From Austropuccinia psidii (lineage: Eukaryota; Basidiomycota; Pucciniomycetes; Pucciniales; Sphaerophragmiaceae), in NCBI GenBank assembly GCA_023105745.1, contig JALGQZ010000019.1, positions 4,092,001 through 4,156,000 on the forward strand: 64,000 bases of DNA, in the 5' to 3' direction. A program made the position numbers and the translations under genes. Below, one piece after another: positions 9,621 to 19,800 of this stretch (positions are counted from its first letter, which is position 1; the number at the start of each line of letters is the position of its first letter). The notes under the pieces are model-generated. The model was not told the origin of the DNA, searched no databases, and saw only the letters and a list, made by a program, of their open reading frames with translations.

Positions 9621-11793
9621 TGTAATTTTTGTCTATGAAACCCTTGCTAATAGTAACAATATCAAGAGTACTATGACTGTCCTCAGTAGAAAAATATATT
9701 ATAATAAAATATTATAACCACAAATTTAAATATAATTATTAAAAATAATTATATTAAAAAAAGAAATTTACTCATTATTGTATAAAATGATAATAAAGAA
9801 AAGGTAATAATTATAATAAATTATAATTATTCTATTATTGTTACAGTCACTGACAAATATAACAATAAGAATTGTAAAGCTCTTAATGAGACAATTACAC
9901 ATGACAAATATAAATATCTAACCTTTCATAAATAATATATAAATATTATTTATAAAAGAATCAAAACACACACTGTGCAGAAATAATTATTATAGAAAAA
10001 TTCTATATAAAAAACTAATAATAGATGAAAAAGATATAAAATTTTTAGAGAAAACCTACTTATAATATAAATACAACAAGTCAAATACAAAAGTTATTAT
10101 ATTAAATAATTATTATAAGTTCGAAACACACCGAAATAAATATTTTAAATGATAAAACAGCTTTTTATGATAAAAAATATGATTAAAGAGTTTTTGAGAG
10201 GAATTTGTGGATTTGAAAGAGATTTTAAAGACAATAATTTTATAAAATAAAATATATTATAGGTGATTACAACAATAATCTAATTTCTATTATTTCAATT
10301 TGTTAATTTCAGATTTATAGAGAATAAAATGTGCAAGAAATACTTTAATAATAAGATTTTATATATAATAAAACTTTACCTGTTTAAATGTCTAATATGA
10401 TTGCATTGATAATTGATGATGGACAAAAACAGTGATGAATAGACGCTTTTTATGTCTATAGAGCAGCTCTCATAATTAATAATGGATATAGAGGGAGGGC
10501 TCAGGTCAAAACTGAAAAACCATGCTTAAAAATAAGGTTCTTAACTTAAGGTAACTTATTTTTAATTCCAATTTAAAGTTACCAGTGTTATTCTTAGCTC
10601 CAAGTAGCTTTAATCCTCATTTAAACCAATTATTCTAAGTTTTAATATAAAATACGTTTATTTGTATTGAAGTTCATCACATGAAAAACTGAAAAATAGA
10701 GTTTCAGGCAGAAATCTCTTGAACTAAATTTTTAATTAATTCTTAAAGAAATCTTAATTTTCTTTAAGTATAATTAAAAGACTAAATTTCCAGGCTAATT
10801 AACCAGGAAATCTGTTTTATAAAAGATATTTAAACTATAATTTATATATAATTAATATTGAATCGTAAACTGTGTGAAAGCTTCAAGCAAATCCATTAAA
10901 AAGTGGATTTTTAATGAATTTTTGAAGTTATTGCTATTTTTCCACATAAAATAGAAATACACACTAAACCTTAACTTTTGATAGGGTTCTAATGCTTGTA
11001 ACCTTAAATTTTTAACCTTATTTAAGCTTGACAGGTATCAAAACCTTAATACAAAGCCTGCATATTGGGATTTACCCTTTGGCAGCTTGAAATTCCTGTT
11101 CAAATTGGGTTAAAACCAGTTTGAATTTAAAGGATTGATCAAAGTCTAATCTTAAATTTCAAATAAGGTTGAAACTCCTCCAATACAGGTGGACAACCTT
11201 AATTGAATCATTGCAGATCCAAAAAGTTGGGTACCCCAGCTCTGGTTGGTCTTTTTCCTTTGTCCCACCTTTTTGTGCAGATTTTGCCCTTTTATTTATT
11301 TAAAGCCATACTATGGCCTTAAACCCTCTTAAATTGATCTCACGCAGGATTTACATTTTGTATGACAGATCCTTAGCCAATTTGGTAAATATACACAACA
11401 CCTTCAATTTTAACTAAAATTTTGGTAAGCTTGCATAAACCTTATGCATATCTAAATTTGAGCTTATTTAAGCTTAAATTCAACAATTTCAATTTTTTTT
11501 AAAAAAGTTACATTATTACTGTGAGATTCTTAAATCTTCAACTAACATAAGAAAGAAGTCTTCTTGGGTATGACACCCTATGGGTGTACCCTAGGTCATT
11601 TTTGGTGTAGAATCCAAAAATGACATAATATTTATAACTTTGTTTGTCCAAAAAAAAGCTATACTTATTTTCTATTATTTTTTATTATTTTTTATCTTAA
11701 ACTCAATTGAAAAGTCTGTTAAAGACTAAATTAACTGTATATCAAGTCATTTTTGGCCTTATGGTTATGTTATACATAAATCACAGGCTCACA
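9621..11793 (-). repeat. 5' LTR of element A (2173 bp)
   Basis: On the minus strand it runs from TGTGAGCCTGTGA (at 11793) to AATTACA (at 9621). Its last part matches bases 1-515, and all of it matches the solo LTR at 22099-24240 in opposite orientation. A CTCTATAT-type TATA candidate shared with the solo LTR lies near 10480-10495. Downstream, Copia pol sequence continues from 11794. Contains no gene. Confidence 0.88.
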
Positions 11794-13580
11794 AAAACTC
11801 TTTACCCTTTTGGCTTGGAGGCTATCATTCATATCCCAGCTATTCAGCAGCATCACAACTTGGTAGAAAGGGGGACTCCTTGCCACCTGCTTAAACTGCT
11901 GAAGTCAGGTGGTTGGCTGTTGTGGGACCCAATGAGCAACAGAATAGTACAGTCTGAAAGCATCACTTTCCCTCATTTCCATTCATAAGGAGCCTCAGAT
12001 GTCGAAAACCCCACAGTCTCAATGTGGTGAGGCTTGGAAAGGTACCAACAGAGTATTATTTTGAATACAAAACTCAGGAAATTGATTTTCTACCCTTTTC
12101 CAAAGACGTCAGGGTGCACAAGCCCTTGGTCAGGCACTGTCTGGCCAACATTGCAACAGGTGGAAGGCAGCATGCGAAGCAGAGCTAGAGTAGATGATGG
12201 TGAGAGATGTCTGGGAGGCTGTAGACAAAGACAAGACCATGCAAAAAAGTGGGCATTTTCTGGTCATTTTTTTGCTTTTTGACATCAAGTGCCACACCAA
12301 TGGTAGTGTTGAGAAATTCAAGGCTTTTTTTGTGGCTCAGGGTGATTGTCAGAGGCCCGGTGTGGACTGCACCCAGACCTACGCTCCTATTGCATCTCTC
12401 ATGACTCTTTTCCTGGTCCTGGCTCATGCCATGTGTAACTGCTGGCTGGTGGCCTCCTTTGATTTCAGTGGTGCCTATCTTTGAAGTCCAGTAAAGGAGA
12501 CTGTCTTTGTTGAACCACCTACTCACTTCTGGCCAAATCTCAAGGGAAAGGTCTTGTATGGCAGGTGCTGGTGGTATTTTCTGTCAGGCATCTGGACCCA
12601 CATGGGTTTTACCATGATGGAGGTTGACAAATTGTTGTATCTTTTCCGCAGCAATGAAACCATTATAACCATCTGGATACACATTGAAAACGGTATCATT
12701 ATGTCAAATTCAATGGAGGCCATATCAGCTTTCAAAAAAAAACTCTGTGTGGAGGTTGACATCACATGGCATGACACTATAACCCAAATTGTTGGTCTGG
12801 AATGTGCATTTGGCAAAGGTGAAGTAAACATTGCACCACAACAACTCACAAACAACATCCTTGATGCATACCCACAATGGATCTTACAGAATGACTCGCC
12901 ACTTCCAGTACTACTGGCAAGCAATTCAATGCTGAAGGGTGACTTTATGGACCTGTCCCCTTTTTGGTTGGTTGTTGGCTCTCTGGCATATCTCGGCCAG
13001 ACCTTGCATTTGCCATCAACCATCTTTCCCGGAACTCAATGGCACCAAAAAGAGACCACTTCATGGGCTATCTCCTCAAGACTCAAAAGCACAAGTTTCT
13101 TCTATGGCCAGGGACAGTGTCACTCAATCTGTGGAGCAAAGCTGGGTTGGGAGGCAAAGTCAAGTGGTCCCAACTGGAGTTTATACTCAAGCTAGGAAAC
13201 ACCCCCATTCTCTGCAGTTTTAGCACTCTCTACATGTGCCAGGAAGTATGTGGCATTATTGGACTCAACTCAACACTTGGTCCAAGCCATTATTCAGCTC
13301 ACCCAGCTTGCTGGCTGTTTTAAAAAATTGATTTTTTGCAAAAACCAAGATGTGGTTAAGGTATCAGTCAACAATCAGTCTCAGAAGAGGATGTGATATC
13401 TGGATAGGGCTTTCTTTTTCCTCAACAACTCTATCTGCAAGCATGACATCAAGGTAACTTTGGTATCAACTGGGGAAATGCAGGCCAGTATGCTAACCAA
13501 ATGCCTATCAGGCACTGCACTTTGACAGGCTCTCCCTTTCTTATGTAATTGGTGGGTAAAAGTTAAATTATTTGTGGGGG
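11794..13580 (+). pseudogene. Ty1/Copia pol remnant (integrase tail, RT, RNase H)
   Basis: Plus-strand fragments in Copia order. 11797-11985 encodes the post-integrase block (LYPFGLEA, HIPAIQQHHNL, GGWLLWDP). 12194-12484 encodes the RT start ending CWLVASFDFSGAYL, then a TGA. 12554-12960 in the same frame continues the RT, with IWIHIENGI where Copia RTs have a (Y/H)VDDG box, so both catalytic Asp appear lost. A frameshift near 12990 leads to RNase H-like sequence (SRPDLAFAI). The 5' half of the element lies beyond element A, outside the window. RT and RNase H would have made cDNA; this copy is dead. Confidence 0.85.
13571..13580 (+). other. Polypurine tract of the Copia element
   Basis: TTTGTGGGGG directly before the TGTTGA start of the presumed 3' LTR; its place at the end of pol fits plus-strand priming. 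Confidence 0.45.
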
Positions 13581-14162
13581 TGTTGAGATTTGACCACTGT
13601 AATGACGCGGCACCAAAATATCCTTGTAGAAAAACTTTACCTGTAAATAGTGGTTCATGCTGCGGGCAACTGATGCGCCACAGTTGTCTAGTTGTAATTT
13701 ATAAATCACCCGCCAAAAAATTTCAAGACTCTTTTCCTCACCTCTCATGATTTGAGGTAACAGATTGGAAACTGACTGGCAACTGAGCTTTGCTACATCT
13801 GGAACATTATTAATAGGTAATGCATATTCCACACCTCTCATCATTGGAGGTGATGGATTGGAAACTGACCAGCAAGCAAGCTTTGCTAAATCTGACACAC
13901 TATTAATAAGTTTCTTCAAAAGAATATTTTTTTATATGATTTATCTTTGTTTTATTAAAGCGCTGCTAGATTAGTGCAGCACTTCTTTAAAACACTATTT
14001 AATTTCAACTTATGTCTATGTCCTGAACTTAGAAAAGTATCTCGGCAACAAATTGCTGTTTTTCTCTTTTGTTATCAGGTTATTAGAATCAAACACCATC
14101 TGAAGCTATATATCACATATCAATTGGGAAAATATGATGACTACTCGTTGGGTTTGTCAACA
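13581..14162 (+). repeat. Putative 3' LTR of the Copia element
   Basis: Starts TGTTGA right after the purine tract and can be closed at TCAACA (14157-14162), giving perfect 6-bp terminal inverted repeats and 582 bp, a usual Copia LTR size. The 5' LTR is outside the window, so the right end is tentative. It holds an internal tandem repeat (13738-13910). A short reading frame on the minus strand (13563-13919) crosses the LTR start and is not a gene. Confidence 0.5.
13738..13910. repeat. Two diverged tandem copies of about 80 bp in the Copia LTR
   Basis: 13738-13816 and 13831-13910 share CACCTCTCAT, GATTGGAAACTGAC, GCTTTGCTA and ATTATTAATA in the same order; the period is about 93 bp. Such repeats are common in the U3 part of LTRs as enhancer-like units. 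Confidence 0.7.
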
Positions 14163-15316
14163 AGACAAATGGAGGTCTCTCGATCTAATTATTCCTCCTG
14201 ACTCAGTCAGATTTTGATATATTTATCTATTTACTACTATACTAATTGAACTTGGTACTTGTACGTATTGTTGTGGTGGAGTATAGGTATTTATCTATCA
14301 CATTCCTATACTCACATCCCTTATAACTGACTACTTATACTATTCTACAAACAGAGTATCAAGTGAAACTATACTTACTGGTTGTATTGTTGTGATACGC
14401 TATATTCATAGAGGCTTATCAGGTAATTAACACATACTAAGCTACACTTAACTAGATGTATACTTACTTATTATCTTATTAGTATTATTAACTACTGGTT
14501 TAATTATTATCATAGCAATTAGAACTTAATTAATAACTCCTCATTGCAGTTTAGCGCTGTAGTTCTCAAAGAAGAATACGTTAAAAGTCGTACCTAACTT
14601 GTTAAATAGTTAATTATTGTTGTTCAACTTTAGGTACTTCATCTTATTTCAGTGTTTGTGCTTCCTTTATGTTAATAAAATACTTTAGTTTTCTAAGCAA
14701 TTTACACATAGAATCTACAAAGTGTGCGACTTGTGGTCTGCGCAGACAAGTAATCTTTACAGCCACGTGGCTGTTACAAAAAGCACCCAGAAATTCTGCA
14801 AAAACCTGTTACATACGGGACTTACAGACACAGCTGCAAATTCTCTTATGCCAAATTAGTCCATAAGACAATGCAGGCAAAAAGACATTGGGTAGCAAGG
14901 ATGTTTGGAATACTGCAACTACGTTGCTACAATGCTTTTAACATCAAACACAAAACCGAAGAACTCTGGTGTGTTTCAGACCTGGTCATCTCCACACAGA
15001 GCATCGTTGATTGAATTATATCTAAATCGAAAGAATTAATCTTTTTCTATTAATGGTATAGAGCACAAATGAAGACTTGGCTTCAGAAAAACAACCAAAA
15101 CGAAAGGGAGACATTATAATTGAAGTATCTATTTCTGCATGGATATTGTGCTTTGAAATAGCTCATTCTTAGAAGAAATTTGCATCTACTCAGTTATCGC
15201 AAGTACGCGAGCGAATGACTATGATCAAGTAGAATTTTGAAGGAGTTGGGAGCTTCGTGAACGTTAAAATTCGACTATGACAACCCTACCTTATGCTTGC
15301 ACACCTTGGAGATGGC
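14163..15316. other. Intergenic DNA downstream of the secreted-protein gene
   Basis: No supported gene. From about 14.5 kb rightwards the composition changes: CpG dinucleotides become frequent compared with the transposons on both sides. A 16-bp perfect palindrome with a CACGTG core lies at 14759-14774. The part next to 15317 would include the 3' untranslated region of the minus-strand gene. Confidence 0.5.
14759..14774. promoter_or_regulatory. 16-bp palindrome with CACGTG core
   Basis: ACAGCCACGTGGCTGT is perfectly self-complementary and centres on the CACGTG site bound by bHLH-type factors in fungi. A second short palindrome, GTCTGCGCAGAC, lies 20 bp to its left. Function is not shown. Confidence 0.3.
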
Positions 15317-16063
15317 TCAAAAATCACACGTTGAGCGCGTTGACAGTTGGTACAGACTAAACGAAGGGGTAAGACTTGATTGTACGATGGTTTGGTTCAT
15401 AATAAGATTTAACGACTGACTCTTCCTACTGTAATTGGGGTCGTTTTTGTTCTTCCACTCAACAATGTAATAATTAAGCGAAGCTGCGCGGTCCAGGCTA
15501 GAAGATAGCCCTGAAAAAAAAAAGTTATTTTGAGAAACACAAAAATTAGCTAGGACTGAGGCATTGTTACTCACTTATCTTCTGACAGTGGGGGTACGCC
15601 TGGTAGGAGGCAGCAACGCAAGTGGGATAAAACTTTCCATTATGGCCCAAACAGTCATTAAAGATTAAAGATTTGGCCATGACTGAGATTTTTACATCAG
15701 CTGTTTAGAGGGACTGTTCGATTGAAAAACCAGTAGACTCTTACATTGGTAGTTAGTGGATTCATCCTTTAATCCACAAGAGGAGGCTTCGCAGGAATAT
15801 GTTTGATACTTGTCATCCGTACAAGCTATGAGCAAAAACGGCAAACCAGAGAGGTTTGTACCTGAAAAAATCCTTCAAAGAGAAATCATAAAATACTTAC
15901 AGAGCCAGATTATTTTGGTGAGGGATGGAAATGTCGTATTCCCAAACTCGATAGTACACGTTACTTGCTGCGTTGTTGGTTGCCCTCCCGCAAAACAAAA
16001 AGAAAGGAGTTGGTTGAGCGTAAAAAGCTTAAGGTAGAAATCCCAAGGTGTCATTTGCGGCAT
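15317..16063 (-). CDS. Predicted secreted cysteine-rich protein, four exons (candidate effector)
   Basis: Four exons on the minus strand join into one 181-codon frame: 16063-15901, 15825-15745, 15682-15575 and 15510-15317. The introns have GT-AG ends: 75 nt (donor GTAAGT), 62 nt (GTAAGA) and 64 nt (GTGAGT, long T-run before CAG). Residues 1-27 look like a signal peptide (hydrophobic FYLKLFTLNQLLSFCFAGG). The mature part has eight Cys (36, 56, 66, 71, 92, 103, 114, 179), an even number that fits disulfide bonds. Exon phases agree at every junction. Met-4 is an alternative start. Intron 1 could be 39 nt and intron 2 44 nt; both alternatives keep the frame. The frame is open upstream to 16204, so the 5' end is uncertain. 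No known family was recognised. Context and architecture suggest an apoplastic or host-delivered rust effector; that role is inference. Confidence 0.62.
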
Positions 16064-16457
16064 GTTCACGCCAATGGAAATCCCGAAAGGTCGAAAATGA
16101 GTGTGATGTAGGATGATAAACAAATGTATAGGGCCTTGGATAATTTTCTGGTTGCTTTTGCAGAGCTTTATTGAGCAAAGCCAGCCGGCTCCAAGAAGTA
16201 CCAAGTTTTACTATTGTTTTTTGATTCCGTCAATACATACGCCGTTGCCACTGCGCCAGCTCAGCCAAAAAATCAATTGCAGTGCCTGGGGGCGATGATG
16301 GCGTTTGTTATATTGAAAAAAGAAGGAATAACCTGCTTTTCATCCAGGACTGTCACATCTTGCCATAATGTTCATACATGAGCGGCGCGTTATCCGGCGT
16401 TCTCTTTTCACCACGCGCAAGAGGGCCCGTGTCGAAGCTGGGGCTTCCCAACTTCTA
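16064..16457. other. Upstream region of the secreted-protein gene
   Basis: Likely promoter and 5' untranslated region of the minus-strand gene at 15317-16063. On the minus strand a pyrimidine-rich stretch (about 16073-16110) precedes the start codon. CpG-rich patches occur at 16381-16440 (GCGGCGCG, CCGGCG, CACGCGC). No TATA box or second gene could be assigned. Confidence 0.4.
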
Positions 16458-16862
16458 CCACTACCTTACACTGCAAATTCTAATTGTTTTGCCATATATA
16501 TCCGTTATGTTGCACGGTATTACAGATAGCAGTTAGGTTCTGTGTGGGCTTTTTTTGTGCATGCACATTGCACTGCACACACCACACAGTGCCCTCCAGC
16601 CCACCTCCCCTATACTGGATCTCACTTTCGTCCCTGGCTTCCATCTCTTGCTGGGTAAATCAGCCATTCTCAATTCGCCGATTCAGCTTATCTTTCCAAT
16701 GTTAGCCCTTCCTTAATTGTTTCTAGCCTGCTTCCCACAACTCATTCTTTCCCATCTCCAACACTCACCAGAAGCTTATCCTACCTCTTCTGCAGGAGTC
16801 TGTCTTTTCAAGCCACTCCAACTCAATCTGTCACCCTGACCACTGTTATCAATCGTTTCAAA
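16458..16862 (+). repeat. Repeat R, copy 1 (about 405 bp)
   Basis: Matches 47468-47857 in inverted orientation at roughly 90% by eye, and its first 140 bp also match 51290-51440. It begins with a 57-60 bp core (16480-16536) bounded by near inverted repeats CTAATTG and CAGTTAG (CTAACTG/CAGTTAG in copy 4). A GTGTGGGCTTTTTTT stretch and a CA-rich segment ending GTGCCCTCCAG follow. The rest is pyrimidine-rich. The 73-codon frame at 16484-16705 is not kept in other copies. Nature unknown: MITE-like or part of a longer non-autonomous element. Confidence 0.7.
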
Positions 16863-19800
16863 AAATCACACGTTGTGCCAATTATAAAACCCTTTTACTT
16901 CTAATAACGTCAAAAATATCATTCTGATGAAGAAAATAGTATTATATCAACAACAAAAAATCTTTCATTTTAAAAAAAAATAATTCTATCATGAGATTAA
17001 TCCAATATTTACTATTTAAATAATTAAAATGTTACCACAATATTAGAATGATAGCTATTCTCTTTCTAATTAAAACGCTTTCGTCTTGATATCAAGGAAA
17101 AAATAACAATAAAAAATAAACTATGTTGATATCAAAAAAACTATACTTTTATTAAGAAGGGTCTTAACTGCCAAATTTACCAACGTGATTAATTTGAAAA
17201 TGAAAAATTTCAACAGAGGCTTGATTTTGAGATTAATCAAATGATTATGTTAATAAGCACCAATCTTCTAAAAATCTATTATCATCATGTTAATGACAAT
17301 AAATTTCCATTTCATAATAGTAATTCTCTATTGTTAGTAATGTGAATTTGTTATTTCAATCATGACCTGGTCATTATTATCCTGACAAAAATCTAATTAC
17401 TGAAATAAAAACTATCTTATCATATAAAAAATTGACATAATTATTTTATGACAAAGCTATTTTGTGATTTGTAAACAATCTAGTATTCCCATATTCAACT
17501 GATAACTTTTTCTCATTGGTAAATTCTATATGAAATGGATAATTTGCTATTGTTCTAGCTATGAAAAATTGTGACTTTCCTATTGCCTTTTATTAAAGGT
17601 AGCTTGCATATTCAATGAACAGTAACAAAATAATTTTTGGAATTCTAATTAATTCTTCATTACCACAATGGTAAGGCTTCAAGGAAATTTTACATCAAGC
17701 TCCTTCTCACCAAACTTACAATCACTTAATTGTCGAAATTAAGGCCTTTATCATTAATACATAAACTTTTTAATATTATACCAATTTTCTCAAGCTTATT
17801 GAAATAATGCATTTTTTAAAATTTCAAGAAAATTTATTTTATATAAAAAAATTGAAATTTTCATTATTTGAATAATGAATCTTAAGATTTTGAGATGATT
17901 CCTTCATTTTAAAGATCATATCATCTTTACTACTGGAACAATATTTTTTTTCCTTTTCTAATATATATATTGTCTCTTATTCAAATGAAAATCTTATAAT
18001 GATAGAAAGCTTTTTTTTATCAAATGTATAATTTATATTATTTTTTCATCACAAAAGATAAATTTTGGTTGCATTTGTCACTAAAGGGATTTTTGGATCC
18101 AATTTTTTTATTTGAAAAATTTTAGTTACAACAAACTTCCTTAATTTATTGATAGACCCTCCTCCCTTTTCTGATTTACAACTCTTGTTCCCTGGGAAAA
18201 CCTCAAGCATGGGATTTGGTGAGTTTACCCTTTATGTGAGGTGCGCAAGCTCACAAAAGCTTACCTTTGAGGATTAGCTAAGCCCAGCACAAATCAACTG
18301 GCTCTAACTTTTTTTGGTATGTTAATTGCATTAACTCCAAATCAGACACTGAGACTTTTTATTTAATCTCAAATCTCAAGTGAAACAAATTTTTAAAATT
18401 TGTGCAATTAGCAAGACCAATGTAGGAATTAGGTCCACTAAATAAGTGTGATTTCAAGACTTTAGTTACGAAGGCCATATGAATTATGAAGGAATTCAAG
18501 TTTTGCAATTCTTAATGTAACTAGATAAATTGAAAAAAAATCTTTCTAGATTAGGAACTTTTGGTAATGATTGTATATTTTGATTTCACTTAATCAAAAA
18601 ATAGGTACTTGGTCATTGTTCTTTTATTGGAATTCTAACTTGGAGTTTTCCTATATAATGAAAAGTTAGGAAGGCTAATTTGGGAAGGGTATACACTCAT
18701 CTATTGTTCCTTCACAGATGTAGAAAAGGAATTGATGTAAAAATGTAGAGATTTTATGGTTTAACACTAAAGATCTGGATTAATGGACAATATAATGAAG
18801 TTTAATCTTTCATTTTTGAAGTTTTTCACTTAAGAATAAGGTATTGATCATAGTTTAATAATTATATTCAGAGCTAAATCAAGTATATATTAGAATGATT
18901 CCTTTTTTAGTGATGGGTGAATAAAGTTATGAAAGCAGTTTACCACCTCACATCTAGAGAAGAATGGCACAAAAGGCTTCTTGAATCAACCAGAAATATT
19001 TTTTTTGCTATATATTTGTAGGGAATCATTGAATAAACACAGGTTTTGGGTAAATTAACCTAAGAACTTATGTGAATTTACAAAATTGGGCCAGCTTCAT
19101 GTAATAAAGTCTCTTTTCAATAAATTTCCAAAGATTAATGCAATCCAATTTTTTCAATATTTACCTCTTGTGAAAATATTTCTCAAATTGACCAATTTGG
19201 CCAATTGCATTATTTTAAGGTAAAATGTTATCAATAATTAATCCACTAATGTATCCCCCATATTCATTCTCAAAAGTAATAAAATTAATGTGGAAAAAAC
19301 CCTGAAATAATAATACTTTTTACAATTCTCTACCTATACCTTTTTAACACCCTCAAAATTCATCTTTCGTGACATCAGACTCAAAAAAAACTTATTGAAA
19401 AGTCTTTTTGAAGAAATATAGGTACATGAAATGTACTCAAGTAGGTTCTTCATTTTAAAATCCTTGATTATAATTTGAAATTTGCCTTAGAATCTGTATC
19501 AGGGAGTTTATAGGAAAATCAAACCAAACCCCATTTTTGAATAAAAGAAAGCTTTTAGAGTCCAATATATGATACATAGAGATTAAAATTCCAAGTATTA
19601 TACCAAAAGAAACGTATCAAATGAAGATTTGATAGAACACACAATATCATGCGTATATCTTAGAAATACAAAGAGCTTCATAGTTGGTGAAGTTGACTTA
19701 ATTTTTTGAAAACTGGGTGTGTGGTTGAGATGGTTTTCAAATAAGGAAATCATGGCTGAAATGCATATTCTACAAGAATACAAATATTAATTTCATTGTT

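Larger units (their letters stand above)
1..11793 (-). mobile_element. Ty3/Gypsy element, family A (left LTR cut by window edge)
   Basis: A minus-strand LTR retrotransposon recognised from direct repeats at its two ends: bases 1-515 match about 11267-11793 at roughly 90% by eye. Between them are, in minus-strand order, Gag, CCHC knuckle, protease, RT, RNase H, integrase and chromodomain, the order of chromodomain-bearing Ty3/Gypsy elements. A polypurine tract abuts the left LTR and a candidate primer-binding site abuts the right LTR. All genes carry stops or frameshifts, so this copy is dead. A family-C solo LTR (5796-7779) is nested in gag, and the integrase region carries a 503-bp tandem duplication. 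The element lies inside a Copia element, whose pol sequence resumes at 11794. The left target duplication is outside the window. Confidence 0.9.

Noticed and set aside
15810..16037. Plus-strand 75-codon gene
   Set aside because: Antisense to exon 1, intron 1 and part of exon 2 of the minus-strand gene, which has consistent splice sites and a signal peptide.
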